Shown: positions 1 through 9,142 of the stretch, piece after piece | Layout: every line of letters starts with the position of its first letter | How positions within the stretch are numbered: the first letter of the stretch is position 1 | Assembly (NCBI GenBank): GCA_965200975.1 | Contig: OZ241740.1 | Span: 682,001-746,000, forward strand | From: S5-327 sp965200975 | Lineage (GTDB): Bacteria > Chloroflexota > Dehalococcoidia > Lucifugimonadales > Australimonadaceae | Direction of reading: 5' to 3' | Length of the DNA: 64,000 bases | Position numbers and translations under genes: made by a program | The notes under the pieces: generated by a model | The model's input: the letters and a program-made list of their open reading frames with translations, nothing else | Told to the model about the DNA's origin: nothing | Database searches by the model: none

Positions 1-1124
1 TGATCGATGCGCTTCAGGCGCTGGGGATTGCTCTCGATGTCTCGGACGACCGCGCCAGTTGCGTGGTTAGCAGCGCGGGGGGCCCTTTCCCTGCTGAGAG
101 CGGCGAACTGTTTCTCGGGAACGCGGGCACCGCGGTGAGGCCGCTGTGCGCTGCGCTCTGCCTTGGCCGCGGAGTCTTCACCGTATCCGGAGACGCGAGC
201 ATGCAGCAGCGTCCTATCGACGACCTCGTCGACGCACTGCGCCAACTGGGCGCCGTCATCGAGTATTTGGGCGCTCCGGGATGCCCTCCGCTTCGGATTA
301 CGGCGGCAGGCCTCCAGGGCGACCACGTCTCGATCGACGGAAGCACTTCGAGCCAGTTCCTGACGGCGCTGCTGATCGTGGCGCCGCTCATCGGTCAGGA
401 GCTTCTCATCGAAGTCGAGGGCGATCTGGTCTCGAAGCCGTACATCGACCTCACCCTCGACGTGATGAAGAGGTTTGGCGTGAGCGTGGAGCGCAACGGG
501 AGTCAGTCCTTCCGCATTCCTGGCGGCCAGCGTTACCGGTCGCCGGGGGACGCGCTCGTGGAGGGCGACGCTTCCTCTGCGACGTACTTCCTGTCGGCTG
601 CGGCGATCCGGGGAGGCGCGGTGAAAGTATTGGGGGTGGGCTCAGAGAGCGTGCAGGGGGATGTTCTGCACGCTGAGGTGCTCAAACAGATGGGAGCGGT
701 GGTGAGGCGCGGGCCCGATTGGATAGAGGTCGGCAGGGGCGAGCTTCGAGGGATCGACGTCGATCTCGGACACATTCCCGACGCAGCGATGACCGTGGCG
801 GTGACGGCGCTGTTTGCGAAAGGCGCAAGCGCGATTCGAAACGTGGGCAACTGGCGGTTCAAGGAGACCGATAGGCTTGCCGCGATGGCGACCGAACTGC
901 GCAAGGTAGGCGCCGAGGTTGTGGAGGGCGAGGACTTTCTCGAGATCGTCCCGCCGGCGCGGATACGGAGCGCCGCCATCGACACATACAACGATCACCG
1001 CATGGCGATGTGCTTTTCGCTCGCCGCCCTGGGGGATGCGGAGGTCGCCATCAACAACCCGGGCTGCGTCTCCAAGACGTTTCCGGAGTACTTTGACCTC
1101 TTAGGGCAGGTCTCGCATCGCTAG
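1..1124 (+). CDS. aroA: 3-phosphoshikimate 1-carboxyvinyltransferase (EPSP synthase), 5' end outside window
   Basis: Cytoplasmic shikimate-pathway enzyme that joins shikimate-3-phosphate and phosphoenolpyruvate to give EPSP, on the way to chorismate and aromatic amino acids. The frame is open from base 3 at the window edge, so about 374 residues of a family length near 430 are visible. The GTG at 63 is an internal codon, not the start. Family marks seen are LFLGNAGTAVRPL near the visible N-terminus, DGSTSSQFLTALL, then FKETDRLAAM and TYNDHRMAM near the C-terminus, all typical of the two-domain EPSP synthase fold. Its TAG stop shares the palindrome CTAG with the stop of convergent lepA. No sign of damage. 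Confidence 0.95.
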   Translation, partial: IDALQALGIALDVSDDRASCVVSSAGGPFPAESGELFLGNAGTAVRPLCAALCLGRGVFTVSGDASMQQRPIDDLVDALRQLGAVIEYLGAPGCPPLRITAAGLQGDHVSIDGSTSSQFLTALLIVAPLIGQELLIEVEGDLVSKPYIDLTLDVMKRFGVSVERNGSQSFRIPGGQRYRSPGDALVEGDASSATYFLSAAAIRGGAVKVLGVGSESVQGDVLHAEVLKQMGAVVRRGPDWIEVGRGELRGIDVDLGHIPDAAMTVAVTALFAKGASAIRNVGNWRFKETDRLAAMATELRKVGAEVVEGEDFLEIVPPARIRSAAIDTYNDHRMAMCFSLAALGDAEVAINNPGCVSKTFPEYFDLLGQVSHR

Positions 1125-2962
1125 CGGTCCATCTTGAGGACGGCGAGGAACGCCTCCTGGGGCACGTCGACGCGGCCCACCCGCTTCATGCGCTTCTTCC
1201 CCTCAGCCTGCTTTTCGAGCAGTTTGCGCTTGCGCGTGACGTCTCCGCCGTAGCATTTCGCGAGCACGTTCTTGCGCAGCGCGTGCACGGTCTCGCGGGC
1301 AATGATCTTGCTCCCCACCGCCGCCTGGATGGGCACCTCGAAGAGCTGGCGGGGTATGAGCTTGCGCAGCTGCTGCACGAGCGCCCGGCCCTGGTGGTAC
1401 GCCCTGTCCCGGTGTGTGATGAGCGAGAGCGCGTCGACCGGCACCTGGTTAACCAGAATGTCGAGCCGCACCAGCGGCGCGGCCCGGTAACCGCTGAACG
1501 AATAATCGAGAGAGGCGTAGCCGCGACTGCGCGTCTTCACCTGGTCGTAGAAGTCGACAAGCACTTCCGCAAGGGGCAAGTAGGCTTCGACGACGACGCG
1601 CGGGTCGGATGAGGGAGGCGAGTCGTTCCCTGTCGGCGCGCCCGTCGCCGCGTCGAGATACTCGGTGCGCTTGAACTCGCCGCGCTTGGCGTTGACGAGC
1701 TCCATCATGGCGCCGATGAAGCGCGAGGGAGTAAGAAGCGAAATCTCGAGCCACGGCTCCTCGACGAATTGCGATTCGCCCCCCGTCGGCAAGTCCGTAG
1801 GACGGGAGATCTCGCGCACCGAGTCGTCGTTCATCGTCGCCTTATAGACGACGCTCGGAGCGGTGACCACGAGATCCATGCCGTACTCGCGTTCGAGGCG
1901 CTCTTGAACGATCTCCATATGGAGCAGGCCGAGGAATCCGCACCGGAACCCGGGGCCGAGCGCCGCCGAATTCTCCGGCTCGTACACCAGAGCGGCGTCG
2001 TTCATCTGCAGGCGTTCGAGCGCCTCGCGGAGTTCGTGATAGTCGTTGCCCTCGGACGGGTAGAGGCCGGCGAACACCATGGGCTTCTGCTCGCCGTACC
2101 CGGGGAGAGGATCGGCGGCGCCGTGACGGGCGAGCGTGATGGTGTCGCCTACCCGGCATTCGCCGACGCTCTTGAGGCCCGTGGCCAGGTAGCCGACCTC
2201 CCCGGCCCCGAGGCTCGGGATCTTGACCATTCCGGGCGTGAAGACACCGACCTCCAGCAGGTCGGTCTCGGCGCCGGTGGCCATCATGCGCACGCGGTCG
2301 GCGCCCTTCACCTCGCCGTCGACAATGCGCACGTAGGCCATAACGCCCTTGTACGAGTCGTACTTGGAGTCGAACACGAGGGCGCGCAGCGGCTTGCCGG
2401 GGCGCGTTTCCGGTGGAGGGATGCGGTCGACGACCGCCTCGAGCAGGCCCCGTACGCCGTGGCCCTCCTTGGCCGAGACGCGCAGCGCCTCGCCGGGAGT
2501 GAAACCGAAGGCGGCGGCGAGCTCTTCGATGACGCGCTCCGGCTCAGCCGCCGGCAGGTCGATCTTGTTGACCACGGGAATGATGGCGAGGTCGTGTTCG
2601 AGGGCGAGGTAGACGTTGGCGAGCGTCTGCGCCTGAATGCCCTGAGAGGCGTCGACGACGAGCAGGGCGCCCTCGCACGCAGCCAGCGACCGCGAGACCT
2701 CGTAAGAGAAGTCGACGTGGCCGGGCGTGTCTATCAGGTTGAGCTCGTACTCTTCGCCGGCGTAGTGCAGCCCCATGCGGACGGCTTGCGCCTTGATGGT
2801 GATGCCGCGCTCGCGCTCGAGATCCATCGTGTCGAGCAGCTGGTCTTGCATCTCGCGGGGCGAGACGGCGCCGGTGATCTCGAGCATGCGGTCGGCCAGC
2901 GTGGACTTGCCGTGGTCGATATGGGCAATGATGCAGAAGTTGCGGATGCGCGAGGGGTCCAC
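1121..2962 (-). CDS. lepA: Elongation factor 4 (LepA), ribosome back-translocating GTPase
   Basis: Translational GTPase that binds ribosomes and can reverse translocation. The product is 613 residues, slightly longer than the usual 600. The G domain is intact: P-loop AHIDHGKS at residues 13-20, DTPGHVDF near 80, NKID near 132 and SAKEG near 165. The C-terminal part has the LepA-specific KRKLLEKQAEGKKRMK stretch that reaches the ribosomal tRNA site. It is the third gene of a reverse-strand run hflK-hflC-lepA with a 31-nt gap after hflC. It converges on aroA with a 4-nt shared stop (CTAG). Confidence 0.97.
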   Translation of the reverse strand: MDPSRIRNFCIIAHIDHGKSTLADRMLEITGAVSPREMQDQLLDTMDLERERGITIKAQAVRMGLHYAGEEYELNLIDTPGHVDFSYEVSRSLAACEGALLVVDASQGIQAQTLANVYLALEHDLAIIPVVNKIDLPAAEPERVIEELAAAFGFTPGEALRVSAKEGHGVRGLLEAVVDRIPPPETRPGKPLRALVFDSKYDSYKGVMAYVRIVDGEVKGADRVRMMATGAETDLLEVGVFTPGMVKIPSLGAGEVGYLATGLKSVGECRVGDTITLARHGAADPLPGYGEQKPMVFAGLYPSEGNDYHELREALERLQMNDAALVYEPENSAALGPGFRCGFLGLLHMEIVQERLEREYGMDLVVTAPSVVYKATMNDDSVREISRPTDLPTGGESQFVEEPWLEISLLTPSRFIGAMMELVNAKRGEFKRTEYLDAATGAPTGNDSPPSSDPRVVVEAYLPLAEVLVDFYDQVKTRSRGYASLDYSFSGYRAAPLVRLDILVNQVPVDALSLITHRDRAYHQGRALVQQLRKLIPRQLFEVPIQAAVGSKIIARETVHALRKNVLAKCYGGDVTRKRKLLEKQAEGKKRMKRVGRVDVPQEAFLAVLKMDR

Positions 2963-2993
2963 GACCAGATTCTAACAGGCCGTGGCCGGACGC

Positions 2994-3935
2994 TTACTCG
3001 CGGCCCGTGGAAGACTGCAGGAACCGGAAGAGGTCGGAGTCGGCGGGAAGCACAAGCGTAGTGTTTTCGCCAACGAACTGGCTGTAGGCCTCGAGGCTGC
3101 GCCGGAAGGCGAAGAACTCGGGGTCTTGCTCCAGCGCCTCCGCGAGGATCCGGATCGCCTCTCCCTCGCCCTCGCCGCGCAGGCGGTTGGCTTCCTCGTC
3201 GGCTTGCGCCGCGATAATCTCGACCTGCCGGTCGACGTCCGCGATGCGCGTGCGGTACTGCTCTTCACCTTCGGCGCGGAGACGCTGGGCCTGCACCGAC
3301 CGTTCGGTGCGCATTCGCGTGAAGATGTTCTCCTGCGTCGCGTCGGGGAAGTCTGCGCGTTTGATGCGCACGTCGACGATCTCTACGCCGAAATCGTTCT
3401 CCGGCGCCTTGACGGCATTGTTAGCGGTTGCGAGCGTGCGCGTCACGATTCCGACACGGGTCGGCACGCCTTGTTCGTCGAGCAGCTGCTCCACCACGGT
3501 GCGGTCCTGCTCGATGCCGATCAGCCGTCCGCCGATGATCTCCGGCTGCGTGCTGCGGCCAACCTCGTCGCGCAGCGCGGCGATGACGATCTGCTGAATC
3601 GTTGCGGATGCGCCGTTCTCGTCGCGCAACCGTTCGATGAACTTGCGCGGATCGACGATGCGGTAGCGCACATACGCGTCCACTTCCAGGAACTGGTTGT
3701 CCCGGTCCGGCATCGAGGTTGGCGTAACGTCGATCCGCAGGATGCGCTTGTCGAGGAAGTTCGCCGTGTCGATGAACGGCGTCTTGACCTTGAGCCCCGG
3801 CGTCTGCTCGATTCGCTGAATTTCGCCGAATCGCGTCACCACGGAGAACTGGGTCTCGTCGACCGTGTAGAGCGCCTGCGGCGTCACGATCACCGCGACG
3901 ATGAGCAGAATGATCAGGGGCGCGAGGAGGCGCAT
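2994..3935 (-). CDS. hflC: HflC, SPFH-domain membrane protease modulator
   Basis: Partner of HflK in the membrane-anchored SPFH complex that surrounds and modulates the FtsH protease. The product is 313 residues. An N-terminal membrane anchor (LLAPLIILLIVAVIVTP, residues 3-19) is followed directly by the SPFH (prohibitin-like) domain starting VDETQFSVVTRFGEI. A charged helical stretch RMRTERSVQAQRLRAEGEEQ near residues 206-225 is typical of HflC. The start lies one base downstream of the hflK stop, so the two are almost certainly translated together. No ftsH is visible nearby. Confidence 0.93.
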   Translation of the reverse strand: MRLLAPLIILLIVAVIVTPQALYTVDETQFSVVTRFGEIQRIEQTPGLKVKTPFIDTANFLDKRILRIDVTPTSMPDRDNQFLEVDAYVRYRIVDPRKFIERLRDENGASATIQQIVIAALRDEVGRSTQPEIIGGRLIGIEQDRTVVEQLLDEQGVPTRVGIVTRTLATANNAVKAPENDFGVEIVDVRIKRADFPDATQENIFTRMRTERSVQAQRLRAEGEEQYRTRIADVDRQVEIIAAQADEEANRLRGEGEGEAIRILAEALEQDPEFFAFRRSLEAYSQFVGENTTLVLPADSDLFRFLQSSTGRE

Positions 3936-3936
3936 G

Positions 3937-5010
3937 CTAGTTGCCTCCTTCGGCAGCCGAAGCAGCGCCGGCTGATCCGATGGTCGGGACGTTCTCGGTC
4001 AGCGGAAGGAGCGGCAACACTCCGCCGGTCGATTCGTCGACCACGAAGAGAGTCGCGTTCGGGAGTATCGTTTCCAGCGCCTCGAGGAAGAGACGCGTGC
4101 GGGTGACCGTTTGCGAGGCCTGGTACTCGGTGAAGATCGCGGAGAACTCCGCCGCCTCACCGCTCGCCCTGGCGATACGCGCATCCCTGAACGCTTGGGC
4201 TGCCTGCGTCACCTGTTGCGCCGCGCCTCGCGCTCTCGGGAGCCTGTCCTGCTCGTAAGCCAGCGACTCGTTGATGCGGCTCTCGCGGTCGACGCGCGCT
4301 CTGTTCACGTCGTCGAACGCGTCCCGCACCACGTCGGGCGGCTGCACGGTCTGCAGCTGCACGCTCAGAATTTCGATGCCTGCCTCGTAGCTGTCCAGTA
4401 TCTCCTGCAGCAACTGCTGCGTGCTGGTCTGGACATCTTCCCTGCCGACTCGCAGCGGGTCGTCGATCGACCTCTGCCCGACTACCTGCCGGAGCGCCGC
4501 CTCCGCCGCATCCCTCAGCGTACGGCCGTCGGGGCGGCCTGCATCGCGAAGGTCGTCCCCTGGGTCGGCGACGTTAAAGAGGTAATCCGCCAAGTCCTTG
4601 ATGCGATACTGCACGGCCAAGTCGATATCGACGATGTTCAGGTCGCCCGTGATCATCTCCGACTCGGCGGGCACATCCACCCCATCCGCCCGGACGCCCA
4701 GCTCCATGCGCCGCGTCTCTTCTACGGATACGACGTCCGAAGTCCCGATGGGGGGCGGCGGGTACCAGTGCAGCCCGGCCCCTTCGGTGCCGCGGAACTC
4801 GCCGAACAGACGGAGCGCGGCCTGCTCCGACGGCTGCACCGTGTAGAAGCCGGTGGCCAGCCATCCGATGATTGCAACGAGGATGACGCCGAGGATGAGC
4901 AGCTTGCCGCCGCCTCCTCCCGGCAAGCGCGAAAAGATGCCCCCCCAGTTTGACTTGAGGTTGCGGAGCACTTGGTCCGGGTCGAATTCCGGTCGGCGTT
5001 CGCCGTACAT
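3937..5010 (-). CDS. hflK: HflK, SPFH-domain membrane protease modulator
   Basis: Larger subunit of the HflK/HflC complex around FtsH. I place the start at the ATG at 5010 (MYGERRPEFDPDQ), giving 357 residues. The frame extends upstream to 5121 but that part is low-complexity and unlike the family. A Gly-rich N-terminal stretch precedes one membrane span (LLILGVILVAIIGWLATGF, about residues 40-58), then the SPFH domain beginning VQPSEQAALRLFGEF. The late region has the ARGAAQQVTQAAQAFRD helix and the FRDARIARASGEAAEF type segment expected in HflK. It is the first gene of the hflK-hflC-lepA run. The exact start is uncertain because no strong ribosome-binding site is visible. Confidence 0.9.
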   Translation of the reverse strand: MYGERRPEFDPDQVLRNLKSNWGGIFSRLPGGGGGKLLILGVILVAIIGWLATGFYTVQPSEQAALRLFGEFRGTEGAGLHWYPPPPIGTSDVVSVEETRRMELGVRADGVDVPAESEMITGDLNIVDIDLAVQYRIKDLADYLFNVADPGDDLRDAGRPDGRTLRDAAEAALRQVVGQRSIDDPLRVGREDVQTSTQQLLQEILDSYEAGIEILSVQLQTVQPPDVVRDAFDDVNRARVDRESRINESLAYEQDRLPRARGAAQQVTQAAQAFRDARIARASGEAAEFSAIFTEYQASQTVTRTRLFLEALETILPNATLFVVDESTGGVLPLLPLTENVPTIGSAGAASAAEGGN

Positions 5011-5162
5011 TAGGGGTTGAGCTTCATATGCGCCCGATTGATCGCTTGTCTCTCCGTTGGAGGGAGCGCCGCGGGCGGCTGTCCGTCCGCAGAGTCTACC
5101 CGGTGCCGCCCCGCCGCGCAAGCCAGTCCTTACTTAGCAACGCCCGGACGCATCCCCAGAGG

Positions 5163-5191
5163 TCTGGGGGAGCGGGATGCTCTCCCGGCAG
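5163..5191 (+). repeat. Intergenic palindromic element, single copy
   Basis: This copy reads TCTGGGGGAGCG, then a short linker, then GCTCTCCCGGCAG, an imperfect hairpin. It is a diverged forward copy of the element that recurs at about 15.7, 25.96, 32.1, 32.26 and 35.1-35.6 kb and, inverted, at 46.6, 55.0 and 63.6 kb. Here it lies between divergent hflK and the PfkB gene, unlike most other copies, which are downstream of genes. Confidence 0.6.
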
Positions 5192-5281
5192 CGCGCGCCG
5201 ACGCGCCTCGCATTGACGGCTCGCCTGCTCCTCGTGTAAATCTCTCCCGCCCCGCGGAACAGGACGCAATGGTGAAGCGCG

Positions 5282-6298
5282 ATGGATGAGATGGTTGAAC
5301 GGTATGACGTGTACGGCGTAGGCCACGCCATAATCGACACCGAGGCGATTGTCGAGGACTCCGTGCTGGGCGACTACGGAGTCGACAAGGGGCTGATGAC
5401 CCTCGTCTCGGCGGAGCGGCAGGCCATGCTGCTCGCCGGGCTTGGCGGACGCCCTTTGCATCACGCCGCCGGCGGGTCGGCTGCGAACACGATGGCGGGC
5501 GTGGCGCAGCTCGGGGGGCGCGCCTGCTACATCGGCAAGATAGGCGCCGATGAGCGCGGCTCGGCCTACCGCGCAAGCATGATCGACGCCGGCGTCGATT
5601 TCGATGCGGCCACGATCGACGGCGAGCCCACCAGCTCTTGCCTCATCCTCGTGACGCCGGACGGCGAGCGGACGATGCTGACGAACCTGGCGGCCTCGCT
5701 GCATCTCGACAGCCGCGACGTCGATCAGGCGAGGGTCGCCGCCTGCAGCGTCGCGTACGTTGAAGGGTACCTCTTCGGCTCTCCGTCGGCGCGCGAGGCG
5801 GCGGAGAGCGTGATGGCGGCGGCTTCCGGAGCGGGCGCCCGCACGGCGCTCAGCCTCTCCGACCCGGCCATAACGATGGCCTTTCTCGAGCCGTTGCGCC
5901 TGGCGGCGAGCCGCTACGCCGATATCCTGTTCTGCAACGAGCGCGAAGCGGAAGTCTACGCCGGAGGCGGATCGCGCGAGGAGCGGCTGCGCATCGTCGG
6001 CGAGCACGTTCCGCTGGTGTTTATGACCTGCGGCGCGGACGGCGTGCTGGTGTGCGAAGACGGGAGCATTACCCGTGCGCCGGGCCATGCCGTGCGCGTG
6101 GTCGACACGACCGGCGCAGGGGACGCGTTCGCCGCAGGAGCGCTGTACGGTCTAACGCGCGGGATGTCCGCCGCAGACGCCGCTCGAATTGGCGTATTCG
6201 TTTCTGCGAAAATCGTCGGGCAACTGGGGCCGCGGCTGCTCAGCCCGCCCGACACGACTGTCGAGGCGATGCTTGCAGGCGCGTCTCCGTTCCCGTAG
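5282..6298 (+). CDS. PfkB-family carbohydrate/nucleoside kinase (adenosine-kinase-like)
   Basis: ATP-dependent small-molecule kinase of the ribokinase/PfkB family, 338 residues. Motif 1 (GGSAANTMAGVAQLGG, about residues 62-77) and the C-terminal anion-hole motif DTTGAGDAFAAGALYG (about residues 275-290, with the catalytic Asp in GAGD) are both present. The N-terminus YDVYGVGHAIIDTE resembles the adenosine kinase branch that is common in bacteria of unproven substrate. ATG at 5282 or 5291 could be the start. It stands alone, divergent from hflK, so the substrate cannot be inferred from context. Confidence 0.85.
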   Translation: MDEMVERYDVYGVGHAIIDTEAIVEDSVLGDYGVDKGLMTLVSAERQAMLLAGLGGRPLHHAAGGSAANTMAGVAQLGGRACYIGKIGADERGSAYRASMIDAGVDFDAATIDGEPTSSCLILVTPDGERTMLTNLAASLHLDSRDVDQARVAACSVAYVEGYLFGSPSAREAAESVMAAASGAGARTALSLSDPAITMAFLEPLRLAASRYADILFCNEREAEVYAGGGSREERLRIVGEHVPLVFMTCGADGVLVCEDGSITRAPGHAVRVVDTTGAGDAFAAGALYGLTRGMSAADAARIGVFVSAKIVGQLGPRLLSPPDTTVEAMLAGASPFP

Positions 6299-6398
6299 CC
6301 GCAGCCGGGCCTGCGCCGGCAGGATGAGCGGCGTCGGAACGTTTAAACTAGCGACTAGCGAAGGAAGAGAGTAAGGAACAGAGGAGAGGAGACGAACG

Positions 6399-7019
6399 AT
6401 GACGAACCGCCACCAGAAGGCTGCATGGGCCCAAACGCATGACGTACCCGAGCAGTGGCAGGAGCAGGAGTTTGTGGACAGCTGGGTGACGCGCGACGAT
6501 GGACGCCAGGACCAGCGCGGCCCGATGATCGAGGCGACCGTAAACGCGGGCGAGTTCCCCGACGAGCAAACGCTGCGCGTGCTCGATGTCGGCGCCGGCT
6601 ACGGACTGCTCTCCAAGCAGGTGCTCGCCAAGCACCCGAACGCGCACGTTACGCTGCAGGACATCTCGGAGCCGATGTTCTCCCACGCGAAAGAGCGCCT
6701 GGCTGAATACGCAGACCGCACAGCCTACGTGAACAGCGACTTCTCCCAGCGCGACTGGAGCTCCGGGTTGGGCGGGCCTTTCGATTTCGTGGTCTCCGCC
6801 ATCGCTATCCACAATATGTACGACGACAACCTGATAGCGAGCATCTACAAGGACATCCACGATCTGATGGCGGACGGGGGCGTGTTCGCAAATCTCGACT
6901 ACGCGGCGCAGGCAGGCGGCGTCGACACGCACGTGCAGTGGCTGAAAGAGGCCGGCTTCCAGAGCGTAGAGGCCATTCCCCAGAACGAGAGGACGGTGAT
7001 CCTGAGGGCTACGCGCTAG
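6399..7019 (+). CDS. Class I SAM-dependent methyltransferase
   Basis: 206-residue methyltransferase-like protein with a Rossmann SAM-binding motif I, VLDVGAGYGLLSKQVL near residues 60-75, an acidic motif VTLQDISEPMF, and a VVSAIAIHNM motif IV equivalent. This resembles small cytosolic enzymes acting on small molecules. A strong purine-rich ribosome-binding site (GAGGAGAGGAGA) precedes the ATG. The substrate is unknown; neighbours (PfkB kinase upstream, NHL protein downstream) are separated by about 100 and 177 bp and give no clear clue. Confidence 0.8.
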   Translation: MTNRHQKAAWAQTHDVPEQWQEQEFVDSWVTRDDGRQDQRGPMIEATVNAGEFPDEQTLRVLDVGAGYGLLSKQVLAKHPNAHVTLQDISEPMFSHAKERLAEYADRTAYVNSDFSQRDWSSGLGGPFDFVVSAIAIHNMYDDNLIASIYKDIHDLMADGGVFANLDYAAQAGGVDTHVQWLKEAGFQSVEAIPQNERTVILRATR

Positions 7020-7196
7020 CGAGGCGCAGCGCGCGAACGCGTCGCGCTCGGCTCGGGGAATTGGGGCTCCGGGAACCACCGGAGGGCTTGGCGCTTACGC
7101 CGGACGGGCTGGGCGTTCGTCCAGCTCGTCCGTCTGCGCCCAGGGGAGATTGGGGGTAGAATCCACGGCGTCCCGAACGCTGTGAGGAGGCGCGCT

Positions 7197-8141
7197 ATGC
7201 CCGAAGTCTTTGGTTACGAGGGGTTTCAGTACGAGTACGTTCCCGATTGGCCGAAACTGCCCGAGGGCTACGCGCTTCACGAGTGCCCCGGCGTCGCAGT
7301 CGACTCCAGGGACAACGTCTACCTCCTGACGCGCGGCGAACACCCCCTCATCCAGTTCGACAGGGAAGGCAACTTCATCAAGTCGTTCGGCGAGGGATAC
7401 TTCAGCAAGAACCGCACGCACGGACTCTACATCGCCCACGACGACACCCTGCTGGTGGCCGACGACGGCATCCACACCATCCAGCAGTTCAGCCCCGACG
7501 GCGAGCGGATGCGCGAGCTGGGGAACCGCGACAACCCCGCCCCCAAGTGGAGCGGCGAGCCGTTCAACCGCCCCACCTCCGCCGCCATCCGCCCCTCGAA
7601 CGGCGACTGGTACATTTCGGACGGCTACGGCAACGCGCGCATCCACGTCTATGGCCCAGAGGGCGACTACAAGTTCTCGTGGGGCAGCCCGGGCATCGAC
7701 CCCGGCGAGTTTATGCGGCCCCACAACATCGCGTTCGACAACAACGACCGCGTGTACGTGGTCGACCGCGAGGCGCACCGCGTGCAGATATTCGACGGCG
7801 AAGGCAACTTCATCACAATGTGGAGCAACATCCACCGCCCCGACGCAATGGTGCTGTGGCAGGACCACATCTACATCGGCGAACTGAACGGCATCGGCGG
7901 CTTCGATTCGCCGAATATGGGTCACCGCGTGGAGGTGTTCGACCTGAACGGCAAGCTCGTTTCGCGGTTCGGCGCCCCCGAAGAAGGGGAGGGGCCGGGC
8001 AAGTTTATGGCCCCCCACGGCATCGCGGTCGATTCCGAGGGCAGCCTCTACGTCGCCGAGGTGTCGTACACCATCGTGGGCAGCCGGCTCGATCCGCCTC
8101 GCGAGCTGCAGAGCATCTCCAAATACAAGCGCCGCTGGTAG
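7197..8141 (+). CDS. NHL-repeat beta-propeller protein (peptidyl-amidating-lyase-like)
   Basis: 314 residues built of repeated NHL-type units such as GVAVDSRDNVYLLTRGEHPL, GNFIKSFGEG, NIAFDNNDRVYVVDREAHR and GIAVDSEGSLYVAEVS, which should form a beta-propeller. This arrangement is shared with the lyase domain of peptidylglycine alpha-amidating enzymes and with many bacterial proteins of unknown role. A GTG at 7182 opens the frame, but GGAGG at 7186-7190 sits correctly for the ATG at 7197, so I use that start. No signal peptide is visible. It lies 12 nt before ispE and is probably co-transcribed with it. Confidence 0.8.
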   Translation: MPEVFGYEGFQYEYVPDWPKLPEGYALHECPGVAVDSRDNVYLLTRGEHPLIQFDREGNFIKSFGEGYFSKNRTHGLYIAHDDTLLVADDGIHTIQQFSPDGERMRELGNRDNPAPKWSGEPFNRPTSAAIRPSNGDWYISDGYGNARIHVYGPEGDYKFSWGSPGIDPGEFMRPHNIAFDNNDRVYVVDREAHRVQIFDGEGNFITMWSNIHRPDAMVLWQDHIYIGELNGIGGFDSPNMGHRVEVFDLNGKLVSRFGAPEEGEGPGKFMAPHGIAVDSEGSLYVAEVSYTIVGSRLDPPRELQSISKYKRRW

Positions 8142-8153
8142 CCGGGGGAGCCG

Positions 8154-9014
8154 ATGGCAGCGGAACGCCAGCTAGCTCCCGCCAAAGTCAACCTCGCGCT
8201 GGAGATACTTGGCCGCCGGCAAGACGGCTACCACGAGGTGCGCACGGTGTTGCAGACGGTCGACCTTGCCGACGAGGTGCGGCTGTCGGCGGGCGCGCCA
8301 GGGAAGGGCGTCGACTTTCGCGTCGAGCCTCCGGGCGCGGCCCCGGAGGAGGAGAACCTCGTCCTCGCCGCCGTCCGGCTGCTGGCCCCTGAACAGCTTG
8401 ACGGGGTGCGCATCGAATTGACGAAACGCATCCCCGTCGCGGCAGGACTCGGCGGCGGGAGCAGCGACGCCGCCGCAGCCTTGCTCGCCCTCCGCCGCTT
8501 CCTCGGGCTGCCCGTAGACGACGCCCAACTCCGGGCCATTGCCGCCGGGCTGGGGAGCGATGTGCCGTTCTTCATCTCAGGAGGCGCCGCCCTCGGCGTC
8601 GGACGCGGCGAGCAGCTGTCGCCCCTGCCGTCCCCGGTCGACGAGTATGCGGTCATAGCGGCTCCCGACGTCCCGGAGCTCGGGAACAAGACCGCGCGGA
8701 TGTACAAGCTCCTGCGCCCGGAGCACTACTCGGACGGCGCCGCAACGGACGAGATCGTCCGCCGCATCGAGGCGGGCGTCTCGCTCCAGGGCGCGCTGTT
8801 CAACGTGTTCGACGCCGTGGCGCCGGAGGCCCATCCCGGCTACGCCGCGATGCGGGAGCGCTTCCTGGAAGCGGGAGCGCGGCAGCCGACGCTGTGCGGC
8901 TCCGGCCCTGCGATGTTCGCCCTCGCCGCCAGCGAGTCGGAGGGCGCCGAAATGAGAGACCGGCTGCAGGCGGCGGGCTGCCAGGCGCGCCTCACGCGTT
9001 TGACGCGCGCTTGA
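8154..9014 (+). CDS. ispE: 4-(cytidine 5'-diphospho)-2-C-methyl-D-erythritol kinase
   Basis: GHMP-superfamily kinase of the MEP isoprenoid pathway that phosphorylates CDP-ME at the 2-hydroxyl. 286 residues, the normal length. Seen: N-terminal PAKVNLALEILGRRQDGYHE, which supplies the substrate-binding Lys and Asn, the ATP loop PVAAGLGGGSSDAAAAL near residues 90-106, and a C-terminal LCGSGPAMFAL motif 3. The ATG follows GGGGAG at a good distance. This gene implies the MEP route to isoprenoids. Confidence 0.96.
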   Translation: MAAERQLAPAKVNLALEILGRRQDGYHEVRTVLQTVDLADEVRLSAGAPGKGVDFRVEPPGAAPEEENLVLAAVRLLAPEQLDGVRIELTKRIPVAAGLGGGSSDAAAALLALRRFLGLPVDDAQLRAIAAGLGSDVPFFISGGAALGVGRGEQLSPLPSPVDEYAVIAAPDVPELGNKTARMYKLLRPEHYSDGAATDEIVRRIEAGVSLQGALFNVFDAVAPEAHPGYAAMRERFLEAGARQPTLCGSGPAMFALAASESEGAEMRDRLQAAGCQARLTRLTRA

Positions 9015-9142
9015 GACGATTCGTGTAGCCTTGCCGCAGTACGGCCCCCGGCCCGTCGCGCCGACCGCGCGAAAGGCCGGATTCGAAGACGCGAAGAAGA
9101 AGAAAGCGGAAGAGAGCGAAGAGGGCGAGAGGAGGTAGGCCA

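Noticed and set aside
1769..3061. Long forward frame opposite lepA
   Set aside because: Antisense shadow of lepA; composition and motifs belong to lepA.
5011..5281. tRNA or small RNA in the hflK-pfkB gap
   Set aside because: No cloverleaf or T-loop TTCGA motif with matching arms; only the repeat hairpin is seen.
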